Source of the DNA: Pseudonocardia nematodicida
GTDB taxonomy: Bacteria > Actinomycetota > Actinomycetes > Mycobacteriales > Pseudonocardiaceae
DNA: 64,000 bases
Assembly: GCF_040105385.1 (NCBI RefSeq)
Contig: NZ_JBEDNQ010000008.1
Location: 62,001-126,000 of the forward strand
Direction: 5' to 3'
In this document: piece after piece, positions 34,322-44,000 of the stretch
Layout: each line of letters opens with the position of its first letter
Numbering within the stretch: the stretch's first letter is position 1
Notes under the pieces: model-generated
The model's input: the letters and a program-made list of their open reading frames with translations, nothing else
What the model was told of the DNA's origin: nothing
Databases searched by the model: none
Program-made: the position numbers and the translations under genes

Positions 34322-35932
34322 TCAGGAGGTGGCGGGTGTCCGGCGTCGCGGCTGGCCCGCCTCGCGGTCCCACGTCGCCGGGCTGATTCCGGCCGCCCGC
34401 AGCTCCACCTTGCGGACCTTCTGCGTCGGTGTCTTCGGCAGGGATTCGACGATCTCCACGTAGCGCGGCACCATGAACCGCGCCACCCGGGAACAGAGGA
34501 ACCCGACGATCTCCTCCGGGGTGGGCGTGGCTCCCGGCCGAGCCACGACAACGATCTTGATCTCGTCTTCGCCGTGCTCTGACGGAACAGCGACCGCTGC
34601 GCTCTCGAGTACGTCGGGATGGGCGTTCACCTCGTGCTCGACTTCGGCCGAGGAGATGTTCTCGCCACGTCGCCGGATCGCGTCCTTGATTCGGTCCACG
34701 AAGTAGAAGTTGCCGTCGGCATCGCGGGTGAACCCGTCGCCGGTATGAAACCACAGGTTGCGCCACGCCTGCGCCGTCGCCTCCGGCTTGCGCCAGTACC
34801 CGGCCATCAGGGTCCACGGTTCGTCGGCGCGAAGCACCAGCTCACCGAGTTCGCCGGGACCGAGCTCGTTGTCGTCGGCATCGACGACGCGGGCCTGAAA
34901 GCCGGAGCGCAGGCGGCCGCAACTGGTGTCGTTCGCCAGGTCTCCCACATCCGACAGAATGCAGCAGGCGGTCTCGGTCATGTTGAACGTCGTGCGCACC
35001 CGCAGCCCGAAGCGGCGGGCGAAACCCCCGACGTCGCCCACGAGAGGGAGCAGCAGCGCGTCGCGCAGCGGCGAGCCGGCGTCGTCGGGATGCTCGGGCT
35101 GCTGCCATAGGAAGTTGGCCATGGCACCGAGCAAGATCGTCGTCGTTGCTCCGTGCGTCCGGATGTCGTCCCAGAAGCGGGCGGTGTCAAAGCGCCGGCG
35201 CATGATCACCCGGGCGCCGAGCAGCGCTGTGGCGTACAACGGGGACTTGCCGCTCATGTGGAACATCGAGAACGGCGAGTAGAACGCGTCGGTCGAGCCG
35301 AACAAGTCCGTCGGCATGATGCCGGTGGCCGTCAGCTCAGCCTGCCGCCAGGTGACGAGCACGCCCTTCGAGGCCCCGGTCGTGCCGGAAGTATAGATGA
35401 TCGAGGCGATGTCGCGTCCGGTCGGCGGGTCGACCGCGGTGGACCCGGCGGCCGTGGCGAGGAAGTCCTCCGCCCGCACGAGATGGAACGCCGTGTGCGG
35501 GAGCGCCCCCTCCGCTCCCACGACGACGATCGTCTGCAGCGTCCGGGTCCTGGCCGTTCCGGCGGTCGCCTTCTCGATCTCCGGGAGGTGCTCGGCGTGC
35601 GCAACCATGAGGCCGGCCTCGGAGTCCTCGATCACGTACCGCAGCATCTGGCCGAGGTAACCGGTGTTGATGGGCACTTCCATGGCCCTCAGGCGGGCCA
35701 GTCCGATCCACGCTGCGACTGCCTCGGTGCACGGCGGGAGCATGATCAGTACGGTCTGACCCTCGCGGACGCCGGCGCCGGCGAGCGCCGCGGCCCATCG
35801 GTCGGCATCGGAGTCGGCGTCGGCGTAGGTCCAGACCACGCCCGTCTCGGCGGAGACCACGTAGGGCGCGTCCGGTTGTTCAGCGGCCTTGCGGGCCAGC
35901 AGTGCGGGCAGAGTGGTCTCGGCGTTGGGCAC
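34322..35932 (-). CDS. AMP-dependent acyl-CoA ligase (crotonobetaine/carnitine-CoA ligase-like)
   Basis: A 536-residue ANL ligase: P-loop IIYTSGTTGASKGV, the TFNMTETACCI motif, FHTGDGFTRDADGNFYFVDRIKD and the catalytic lysine near the end in KTPTQKVRKVELR. RRGENISSAEVE marks the CaiC-like branch shared with the ligase at 51986. GTG 35932 has AGGAGGAG seven bases upstream. Its first 53 bases overlap the end of the AMACR-like gene, an unusually long overlap. It ends the leftward carboxylase operon. Confidence 0.93.
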   Translation of the reverse strand: MPNAETTLPALLARKAAEQPDAPYVVSAETGVVWTYADADSDADRWAAALAGAGVREGQTVLIMLPPCTEAVAAWIGLARLRAMEVPINTGYLGQMLRYVIEDSEAGLMVAHAEHLPEIEKATAGTARTRTLQTIVVVGAEGALPHTAFHLVRAEDFLATAAGSTAVDPPTGRDIASIIYTSGTTGASKGVLVTWRQAELTATGIMPTDLFGSTDAFYSPFSMFHMSGKSPLYATALLGARVIMRRRFDTARFWDDIRTHGATTTILLGAMANFLWQQPEHPDDAGSPLRDALLLPLVGDVGGFARRFGLRVRTTFNMTETACCILSDVGDLANDTSCGRLRSGFQARVVDADDNELGPGELGELVLRADEPWTLMAGYWRKPEATAQAWRNLWFHTGDGFTRDADGNFYFVDRIKDAIRRRGENISSAEVEHEVNAHPDVLESAAVAVPSEHGEDEIKIVVVARPGATPTPEEIVGFLCSRVARFMVPRYVEIVESLPKTPTQKVRKVELRAAGISPATWDREAGQPRRRTPATS

Positions 35933-37034
35933 TGGACGTCTCCTCCTGGTTGTCCCAACCGGCTCGGGCGACCGGTCGCGAGATCCGTGGCGGCGGTGCG
36001 GGCGCGGGTGGGGAGGTGCGCGAGAACCGTGGCGCGGGCGCGGCCTGGACCACCCCGTCGAGAGTGGGGAGCGTTCCGCGGGCCACGAGGTGCGGATGCC
36101 GGGTTGCCTCGCCGAAGGTGAGGACCGGGGTGACGCAGGCGTCGGTCCCGGTGAAACGGGAGGCCCACTCGTCTCGGGTGCGGGTGGAGACCACGGCCGC
36201 GAACCGGTCGCGCAGAACGGGCCAGCCGACCCGGTCGAGCTGGTCAGGTAGCTCCGCGTCGGCGAGTCCCAGCCCGCGCAGCAGCGCCGCGTAGAACCTG
36301 GGCTCCAGCGCGGCCACCGCGATGTGCCGCCCATCGGCACAAACGTAGGTGCCGTAGAAGGGTGCTCCACCGTCGATGAGATTGTCTGCGCGCTCGTCCG
36401 ACCAGCCACCCGCTCCGCGCAGCGACCACACCACCTGAGCCAGCGAGGAGACCCCGTCGACAATGGCTCCGTCGACGATCTGGCCGCGGCCGCTGTGCGC
36501 CCGTTCCAGCAGCGCGGCGAGCACCCCGATCACGAGATAGGCCGAGCCGCCACCGAAGTCACCGACGAGGTTGAGCGGCGCCACAGGGGTTTCCGGCGGA
36601 CCGATCGCGTGCAGCACACCGGTGAGCGCGAGGTAGTTGATGTCGTGGCCGGCCTCAGCAGCGAGCGGACCGTCCTGACCCCATCCGGTCATGCGTGCGT
36701 ACACCAGACCCGGGTTGGTGGCGTGGCAGTCACTCGGCCCGATCCGGAGCCGTTCGGCGACACCGGGTCGGAAGCCTTCGACGAGGACATCGGCGCCGTC
36801 GGCCAGTTCGCGGACCCGGGCGAGATCCGCGGGGTCCTTCAGGTCGGCAGCGACCGCCCGTCGCCCGCGCAGGAGCTGGTCGTACGTCCCGGGTGGGTGC
36901 ACGTCGAGCCCGCCGGTGGGACGCTCGACACGCAGCACGTCCGCCCCGAGGTCGCCGAGCAGCATCGCGGCGTGCGGGCCGGGCCCGATCCCGCCCAGCT
37001 CCAGCACACGGACTCCGGTGAGCGGGCCCGTCAC
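35880..37034 (-). CDS. CaiB/BaiF family III CoA-transferase, alpha-methylacyl-CoA racemase type
   Basis: A 384-residue paralogue of the protein at 30137, with the same AMACR triad: H130 (AGHDINYLALTG), D159 (LVGDFGGG) and the glutamate of AALEPRFYAALL. It starts by ATGA overlap with the biotin carboxylase stop. The C-terminus after RFSRTSP differs from its twin and is proline/arginine-rich, reading 53 bases into the ligase gene. A late frameshift that lost the original stop would explain this. The core is intact. Confidence 0.9.
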   Translation of the reverse strand: MTGPLTGVRVLELGGIGPGPHAAMLLGDLGADVLRVERPTGGLDVHPPGTYDQLLRGRRAVAADLKDPADLARVRELADGADVLVEGFRPGVAERLRIGPSDCHATNPGLVYARMTGWGQDGPLAAEAGHDINYLALTGVLHAIGPPETPVAPLNLVGDFGGGSAYLVIGVLAALLERAHSGRGQIVDGAIVDGVSSLAQVVWSLRGAGGWSDERADNLIDGGAPFYGTYVCADGRHIAVAALEPRFYAALLRGLGLADAELPDQLDRVGWPVLRDRFAAVVSTRTRDEWASRFTGTDACVTPVLTFGEATRHPHLVARGTLPTLDGVVQAAPAPRFSRTSPPAPAPPPRISRPVARAGWDNQEETSSAQRRDHSARTAGPQGR

Positions 37035-38779
37035 GACGCCGTCCCGTCGACCGTGGCCGCAGCGAGGACGAGCAGGATCTCACCCGCAGCGACCGCCTGC
37101 CCGAGCCGGACACACACCGCTTCAACCACGCCCTCGGTCGCGGCGTGTACGGGGTTCTCCAGTTTCATCGCCTCCACCCTTGCGACGATCCGGCCGGCGG
37201 TGACGCGCTCGCCGACTGCAACCTCGATCCCGCTGACAACCCCCTGCATCGCGCTCGATATCAGCCGCCCGTCACCGGTGCCTGCCGTGCGAGGGGCGGC
37301 GCGGCCGCGGCCGGGGCCGGACCGTGCGCCACGCTGGGGCGCTGGATCCCGGAGCCTGCCTGGCTCTACGCCGGGGCGTGGCTGCTGCGGGACACGGTGG
37401 AAGCGTCCCGCGATCCACGCCCCGCCGGCCTCGCGGGCCGCTCCGGCAGGTTCCGGTTCTTCTGCCAGGGTCGGGGCCACGACGTCCTCGAACCAGCCGG
37501 TCGTTACCGGACCGCTGGTGAAGCCCGGGTGGGCGAGGACTGCTGCGGCCGCGGGAGCGGTGGTCGGCACTCCGGTGACGACCACGGCCGCCAGCGCGGT
37601 GCGGGCGCGGTGCAGCGCGGCCGAGCGGCTCGGGCCCCAGGCCACCAACTTCGCGATCAAGCCATCGTACTGCGGTGGAACGGTGTCGCCGGGCTCATAA
37701 CCGGTGTCGAAGCGGATCCCCGGGGCCCAGGGGACCGTCAGTTCACGCACCTGTCCAGCGACTGGCAGGAATCCGTTGCTCGGATCCTCGGCCACGATCC
37801 GGCACTCGACGGCGTGTCCTCTCGGGAGCGACGGCAGCGGTCCCAGCCGCGCACCCGCAGCGATCCGGAGTTGCTCGTGCACGAGATCGACACCGAATAC
37901 CAGCTCGGTCACGGGGTGCTCGACCTGGATCCGGGTGTTCATCTCCAGGAAGTAGAAGCTGTCACCCTCCACGAGGAACTCCACCGTCCCCGCCCCGCGG
38001 TAGCCGACCGCACCGGCCAATCGGCAGGCGGCGGCCGCCATCGCGGCGCGCATGCCGTCCGCGAGGTCCGGCGCCGGGGCCTCCTCCACGAGCTTCTGGT
38101 GCCGCCGCTGCACCGAGCAATCGCGATCGCCCAGTACCGCGACCGTGCCGTGGGCGTCGGCGAGCACCTGCACCTCGACGTGGCGGGGTCCTGCCAGGTA
38201 TCGCTCGGCGTAGACCGTACCGTCGCCGAACGCGGACCGGGCCTCGGCCGTGGCTGCGGTCAGCGCGGTCCCTACCTCGGCCTGGCCGCGAGCGAGACGC
38301 ATGCCGCGCCCACCGCCGCCATGAGCGGCCTTGATCAGGACCGGCCAGCCGTGCTCGGCACCCAGCGCGCGCACGGCCTCGGGGTCGGACGTCGTCACTG
38401 CCGGCAGCACGGGGACGCCCGCCGCGCTCGCCAGCTCCCGCGCCACCACCTTGTCGCCCATCGCGGCGACGGCCTCCGCGGGTGGCCCCACGAAGACCAG
38501 CCCGGCAGCACCGACGGCCCGGGCGAACGCCGCGTCCTCCGCGAGAAATCCGTACCCCGGATGCACCGCATCGGCTCCGAAGCGCAACGCCGCATCGAGG
38601 AGGGCATCGCGGTCGAGGTAGTCGGCCACGGGCACGGCCTCGTCGGCCAGGCGAACGTGCATCGCGCCCGCGTCCGGTGCTGTGTGCACGGCGACGCTCT
38701 CGATGCCCTGCTCCGCGCAAGCCCGCAGTACCCGGACTGCGATCTCGCCGCGGTTAGCGACGAGTAGTTTCGTGAGCAT
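37031..38779 (-). CDS. Acyl-CoA carboxylase alpha subunit (biotin carboxylase plus BCCP)
   Basis: A 582-residue protein with biotin carboxylase (about residues 1-445), a linker, and a biotinyl domain at the C-terminus. Visible marks: KLLVANRGEIAVRVLRAC, ATP loop AHGGGGRGMR, EMNTRIQVEHPVTE in the active site, and the biotin-accepting lysine K539 in VEAMKLEN. It carboxylates biotin with bicarbonate and ATP; the partner carboxyltransferase is encoded 11 bases upstream in transcription order. The linker (about residues 455-510) is short and rich in P, R and G. Substrate class (acetyl-, propionyl-, methylcrotonyl- or geranyl-CoA-like) cannot be told from this subunit. Confidence 0.93.
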   Translation of the reverse strand: MLTKLLVANRGEIAVRVLRACAEQGIESVAVHTAPDAGAMHVRLADEAVPVADYLDRDALLDAALRFGADAVHPGYGFLAEDAAFARAVGAAGLVFVGPPAEAVAAMGDKVVARELASAAGVPVLPAVTTSDPEAVRALGAEHGWPVLIKAAHGGGGRGMRLARGQAEVGTALTAATAEARSAFGDGTVYAERYLAGPRHVEVQVLADAHGTVAVLGDRDCSVQRRHQKLVEEAPAPDLADGMRAAMAAAACRLAGAVGYRGAGTVEFLVEGDSFYFLEMNTRIQVEHPVTELVFGVDLVHEQLRIAAGARLGPLPSLPRGHAVECRIVAEDPSNGFLPVAGQVRELTVPWAPGIRFDTGYEPGDTVPPQYDGLIAKLVAWGPSRSAALHRARTALAAVVVTGVPTTAPAAAAVLAHPGFTSGPVTTGWFEDVVAPTLAEEPEPAGAAREAGGAWIAGRFHRVPQQPRPGVEPGRLRDPAPQRGARSGPGRGRAAPRTAGTGDGRLISSAMQGVVSGIEVAVGERVTAGRIVARVEAMKLENPVHAATEGVVEAVCVRLGQAVAAGEILLVLAAATVDGTAS

Positions 38780-38790
38780 TCCGTCGCTCC

Positions 38791-40332
38791 TCAGATCGGG
38801 GAGATCCCGTGCCGCTTGGTCACGGCCGCCGCGGTCCGCCGCTGCGGGGCGCGGGACAGCGCGTCGATCAGCGCGGACCGAGTCTCGGCCGGCTCGACGA
38901 CATCGTCGACACCGAATCCCTGTGCGGCGAGGATTGGATCCACCCGCTGCCGGAACCCGCTCACCAGCTCCGCGCGCCGGGCTGCCGGGTCAGGGGCCGC
39001 CGCGATGTCGCGTCGGTAGGCCACGTCGACCGCGCCGTCCACCGACATCGCGCAGATCTCCGCGGTCGGCCAGGCCAAAGCCAGGTCGGCGGAGAAGCTC
39101 CGGCCGCCGCACATCGCGATGTAGGCGGCGCCGTAGCCCTTGCGCAGAACCACGCTGAACCGGGGCACGGTGGCCTGACCCAGCTCGAACAGCAGCCGTC
39201 CGCTGCGCCGGGCAAGCTGGGTACGGGCCGATTCGGAGCCCACGAGAAAGCCGGGAACGTCGATCAGGAACAACAGGGGGACGCCGAACGCGTCGCAGAC
39301 CGACACGAAGTGTGCGGCCTTCTCGCACGCCGGGCTGTCGAGCGACCCGCCCAGGTGCAGGGGCTGATTCGCCACCACGCCGACGGGACGGCCGTCCAAC
39401 CGCACCAACGCGGTGACCACGTTGGGCGCGTGCTCGGCCCTGAGTTCGAACACGGTGTCCGCGTCGGCCAGTGCGCCCACCACGTCGCGCACGTCGTAGG
39501 CGGTCGCGGCGCCCTCGGGCATCACGCCACCGGGGTCGGTCACGGGGGCGCGCGGCTCGTCCAACGGCAGCTCCTGGTCCGCCCGCGAGGGCAGGAATCC
39601 CAGATACACACGCAGCGAGTCGAGCGCCTCCGCCTCGGTGTCCACGGCCAGGTCCGCAACACCCAAGCGGGCCTGCACATCGGCGCCGCCGAGCTCCTCG
39701 GAGGAAATGCGCTCACCAGTGGCCGCTCGGACCAAGGCAGGTCCTGCGATCCCCATAGTCGCGGTCCCGCGAACCATCACAACGAAGTCGGCAAGTGCCG
39801 CGAAGTTCGACGGGCCGGCGAAGCCCGGGCCGAGCATGGCCGCAACCACGGGGACAAACCCGGACAATTCCACCATCTGCTGGAACACAGTGAAACCGTG
39901 GGCGAAGTGATGGCTGTCGAGCCCTTCCTGGATCCGGTGGCCTCCGCCGTCGAGCAGCATCACCAGCGGGGTTCCGTCGCGCATGGCGCGCTCGCAGCAG
40001 CGAGCGACCTTGAGACCGCCGATAGTGCCGTTGCTTCCGCCGTAGACGGTGAAGTCGAACGACATGACCACCACCGGGCGCCCGTCTACCTGTCCGGTGC
40101 CGGTGACAACACCATCGGCCGGCGCGTGCAGCTGCTCCTCGCCCGGTGCGCTGCGCACCGCGTCGACCAGGCCGCCGAACTCGCGGAACGTACCCTCGTC
40201 CAGCAAATGCGTGATGCGTTCGCGCGCCGAATCCTTGCCCAGCGCGTGCTGGCGGGCGATCGCGTCGGCGCGCGCGTCGTCAAGAGCTGCGGCGCGCCGC
40301 CTTCGCAGCTCGTCGACCGGCGTCATGACCAC
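38791..40332 (-). CDS. Acyl-CoA carboxylase beta subunit (carboxyltransferase)
   Basis: A 513-residue carboxyltransferase with two crotonase-like halves: RERITHLLDEGTFREFGGLV, DFTVYGGSNGTIGGLKVARC, then GRPVGVVANQPLHLGGSLDSPACEKAAHFV and LIDVPGFLVGSESARTQ with RKGYGAAYIAM. It moves the carboxyl group from biotin to the acyl-CoA. GTG 40332 has GAGAGGAG five bases upstream; ATG 40326 is an alternative. It is the first gene of the leftward operon, starting 20 bases from the TetR-type palindrome. Confidence 0.93.
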   Translation of the reverse strand: MVMTPVDELRRRRAAALDDARADAIARQHALGKDSARERITHLLDEGTFREFGGLVDAVRSAPGEEQLHAPADGVVTGTGQVDGRPVVVMSFDFTVYGGSNGTIGGLKVARCCERAMRDGTPLVMLLDGGGHRIQEGLDSHHFAHGFTVFQQMVELSGFVPVVAAMLGPGFAGPSNFAALADFVVMVRGTATMGIAGPALVRAATGERISSEELGGADVQARLGVADLAVDTEAEALDSLRVYLGFLPSRADQELPLDEPRAPVTDPGGVMPEGAATAYDVRDVVGALADADTVFELRAEHAPNVVTALVRLDGRPVGVVANQPLHLGGSLDSPACEKAAHFVSVCDAFGVPLLFLIDVPGFLVGSESARTQLARRSGRLLFELGQATVPRFSVVLRKGYGAAYIAMCGGRSFSADLALAWPTAEICAMSVDGAVDVAYRRDIAAAPDPAARRAELVSGFRQRVDPILAAQGFGVDDVVEPAETRSALIDALSRAPQRRTAAAVTKRHGISPI

Positions 40333-40351
40333 AGGGACTCCTCTCCGAGAC

Positions 40352-40373
40352 GGATTGACAGTAGTGTCAATCC
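40352..40373. promoter_or_regulatory. Perfect TetR-type operator between the two carboxylase operons
   Basis: A perfect palindrome with nine-base arms around GTAG; the core is TTGACAGTAGTGTCAA. It lies in the 75-base gap between the leftward carboxyltransferase gene and the rightward TetR gene. TTGACA on each strand can serve as a -35 element, so a bound repressor would block both directions. The same core with spacer CTTG recurs at 45342. Confidence 0.8.
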
Positions 40374-40407
40374 CGGTCGGACAGCAATGCTACGAAGGGA
40401 TCGGCTC

Positions 40408-41025
40408 ATGAACGCCGCTGGCAGGCAGCCATGGAGCACACGTACGGCCCACGACCGGTCCGACAGCGCCACCCATGCCGCGGTGCTCGACGCGGCCGCC
40501 GCTTCGTTCGCCGAGCAGGGCTATAAGCAGTCCTCTATCGCCGGCATCGCCGAACGTGCCGGCGTCTCGCGGGCCACGTTCTACGTGTACTTCTCGTCGC
40601 GTGAGGAGGTCTTCCGAGCGCTGACGGAGCGCGTGCGCGACGAACTTGCCGAGGTACAGCGCGCCGCGGGCCGTTCCGGTGACCCGCGCACCGTGGTGGA
40701 TATCGCGATCCGCGCCGCGGTGCGCGTGTACGCCCGCCACGCCCGCTTCATCACCGTCATGCAGCATCAGGCCCTCACCGATCCCGATGTGGCCCTGCTG
40801 TGGGACGAAGTGCAGGCGGCGCCGTCGCGGGTCAACGCGGGCTTCATCGAGATGCTGCGCCGCGAGCACGGTGCCCGGCCCGCCGCGCCCCCCTCGACGG
40901 TGGCCGAGACGGTCGCGGCCGCCCTCGTGCACCTCAGCGGCCGGGCGAGTGACCTCGACCGGCTCGCCGACGAGCTCGTCGCGGTCTACCTGCGCCTCGT
41001 CGGGCTGCCGGAGGAGAACCGATGA
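40408..41025 (+). CDS. TetR-family regulator of the carboxylase locus
   Basis: A 205-residue TetR protein: AAVLDAAAASFAEQGYKQSS, IAERAGVSRATFYVYFSSREEVFRAL is a textbook HTH (about residues 25-70), followed by a helical effector domain. ATG 40408 has GAAGGGA seven bases upstream; an in-frame ATG at 40387 lacks one. It stands directly behind a perfect palindrome and overlaps the fused carboxylase gene by ATGA, so it most likely represses itself and both carboxylase operons, with an acyl-CoA as probable effector. The same operator at 45342 suggests the ABC importer is also a target. Confidence 0.93.
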   Translation: MNAAGRQPWSTRTAHDRSDSATHAAVLDAAAASFAEQGYKQSSIAGIAERAGVSRATFYVYFSSREEVFRALTERVRDELAEVQRAAGRSGDPRTVVDIAIRAAVRVYARHARFITVMQHQALTDPDVALLWDEVQAAPSRVNAGFIEMLRREHGARPAAPPSTVAETVAAALVHLSGRASDLDRLADELVAVYLRLVGLPEENR

Positions 41026-44000
41026 CCACACTGCTCGTCGCCAACCGTGGAGAGATCGCTGTCCGCATCCTCGCCACGGCGTCCCTGCGTGGGCTTCGCA
41101 CGATCGCGGTGTACCCGGCCGACGATGCAGACAGCGCGCACGTCGCCGCCGCCGACGAGGCCGTGTTGCTTCCCGGCGCAGGGCCGGCCGCCTACCTCGA
41201 TGTCGCCGCCGTGGTGGAAGCGGCCCGCTCCACCGCAAGTGACCTGCTCCACCCCGGCTATGGATTCCTCGCCGAGAGCGCCGCGCTGGCCGCGGCGTGC
41301 GCCGCGGCGCATGTGCACTTCGTCGGGCCCTCCCGCGAGGCTCTGCAACTGTTCGGGGACAAGACCGCCGCCCGCGACCGGGCCCGGACGCTCGGAATCC
41401 CGGTGCTGGAGGGCACGGCCGCGCCGACCGGGTTACGCACGGCGCAGATGTTCCTCGCTGGGTTGGGGCCCACCGGTGCGGTGATGGTCAAGGCGGTGGC
41501 GGGTGGCGGCGGGCGAGGAACGCGGCCGGTTAGGGAGGCGGACGATCTGCCCGAGGCGATGCGCAGGTGTTCGGCCGAGGCAGAAGCCGCTTTCGGTGAC
41601 GGAGCGCTCTACGTCGAACAGCTGCTCAGTCCTGCGCGGCACGTCGAGGTTCAGGTACTGGCGGACGGCAGCGGGACCCCTGTGGTGCTGGGTGACCGGG
41701 ACTGCTCACTGCAGCGTCGCCGCCAAAAGCTGGTGGAGATCGCACCGGCACCCGGCCTCAGCGCGCCGCTGCGCTCGCAGTTGCACGCCGCCGCAGCCCG
41801 GTTGGTCGCAGCGGTTCCCTATCGCGGGTTGGCGACGGTCGAGTTCCTCGTCGGCAGCGATGCGTTTGCCTTTCTCGAGGTGAACCCCCGGCTGCAGGTC
41901 GAGCACACAGTCACTGAGGAGGTCACTGGGCTGGACCTGGTCGGGCTGGCACTCGACGTCGCCGGGGGAGCGACGCTGGCCGAGCTGGGCGTGGTTGCGC
42001 CACCTGCCGATCGGGGCGTCGCTGTCCAGGTGCGGGTGAACGCCGAGTTGCTGCGACCGGACGGGAGCGTCGAGCCGGGCGCCGGGATCCTGCACCGGTT
42101 CGCGCTGCCCGCGGGGCGGGGGGTCCGCGTCGACACTGCCGGCTATCCTGGGTACCGGATCGGGCCCCGCTACGATTCCCTTCTCGCCAAGGTCGTCGTG
42201 ACGGGAGCGGACCTCGGTGAGGCGACGGCGCGCGCGCAACGTGCGCTGGCTGCGTTCGACATCGATGGCGTCCCGACGACGATCGGCCCGCTCCAGGCGC
42301 TGCTGACCGACCTCGCCGACTCCGCAGTGCTGGACATCGGGTATGTCGACGCCCATCTCGACCGGCTGGCGAATGCCGTGCCGTACCACGTGATCCGCCG
42401 CGTCGCACCGTCGGACGCGACGTTGGCCGATGCCGATGCGGCCGTGGCGGACGAACCGGTCATGGAGGGGGCGAGCGCGGTCGCCGCGCCCCAGGCCGGA
42501 GTCGTCGTCGCGGTCATGGCCGAGCCGGGGGACGACCTGCCCGCGGGCGCCGAGCTGATGGTGCTCGAGGCGATGAAGATGCACCACGCCGTGATCGTTC
42601 CTGGCGGTGGCCGGGTTGAGCAGGTGCGGGTTGCGGTGGGTGACACGGTGGAGCAGGGGGTGGTGCTAGCCGTGTTGTCCGGCACGGGGGCGCCGGACGA
42701 GAACCCTCCCGGCGCAGGCGCCGATCCCGACCACATCCGCACCGATCTCGCCGAGGTGCTCGAGCGGCGCGGCGCGGTGCGGGACGAAGGGCGCGCCTGC
42801 GCCGTCGAGCGGCGGCGGGAAGCGCGGCGCAACACGGCCCGGGAGAACGTGTCGGGCCTGGTCGACCCGGGCAGCCTGGTGGAATACGGAGCTCTGACCA
42901 TCGCCGCCCAGCGGCGGCGGCGCGAGCTCGCCGACCTGATCCACCGCACCCCGGCCGACGGTCTGATCACCGCGACGGCCACGGTCGGAGGCGCCCCGGT
43001 CGCGGTGATGGCATACGACTACACCGTGCTCGCCGGCACACAGGGCGTGCACAACCACCGCAAGACGGACCGCTTGCTCGCCATCGCCGACGAGCGCCGA
43101 CTGCCGCTGGTCGTGTTCGCCGAGGGCGGCGGCGGGCGGCCGGGTGACACCGACACATCCGCGGTCGCCCAGCTCGACGTACCGACCTTCCGGACCGCCG
43201 CGCGGTTGGCCGGCCGGGTACCCACTCTCGCTGTCGTATCCGGATACTGTTTCGCCGGCAACGCGGCGCTGGCCGGGGTCTGCGACGTCATCATCGGCAC
43301 GGAGGGCAGCAGCCTGGGCATGGGCGGCCCGGCGATGATCGAGGGTGGCGGACTGGGGGTGGTCGCGCCAAACGAGGTGGGACCGATGGCGGTGCAGACC
43401 GCCAACGGAGTGGTCGACCTGCTCGTGCCTGACGACGCTGCTGCGGTGGCTGCGGCGCGCTCCTACTTGTCCTACTTCACCGGGCCGCACGATCCCGGAC
43501 CGGCCGCCGACCAGCGGCTCCTGCGCCACATGGTGCCAGAGAATCGGGTGCGCGCCTACGCGGTGCGTCCGGTGCTGGAAACGATGTTCGACACCGACAC
43601 CGTTCTGGAGCTGCGCGCCGGCTTCGGCCGAGGGATGGTCACCGCACTGGCCCGGCTGGGGGGACGCCCTGTCGGTGTGCTCGCCAACGATCCGGGCCAC
43701 CTCGGTGGAGCCATCGACGGCGACGCCGCCGACAAGGCGACCCGGTTCCTGCGCATGTGTCAGGCCCGCGGACTGGCCGTGGTCACGCTGTGCGACACAC
43801 CCGGCTTCATGGTCGGCCCCGAAGCCGAGCGCGACGGCGCCGTACGCCGCTTCGGCGAGTTCTTCGTCGCCGGTGCGCACCTCACTGTGCCACTCGTTAC
43901 CGTCGTGTTACGGAAGGCGTACGGGCTGGGGGCGATGGCGATGGCCGGCGGCTCGGTGCACACGCCCGACCTGACCGTCGCATGGCCGACCGGAGAGTTC

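Noticed and set aside
38809..40407. Long plus-strand frame joined to the N-terminus of the TetR protein
   Set aside because: Antisense to the carboxyltransferase gene; the TetR domain, ribosome site and operator place the start at 40408.
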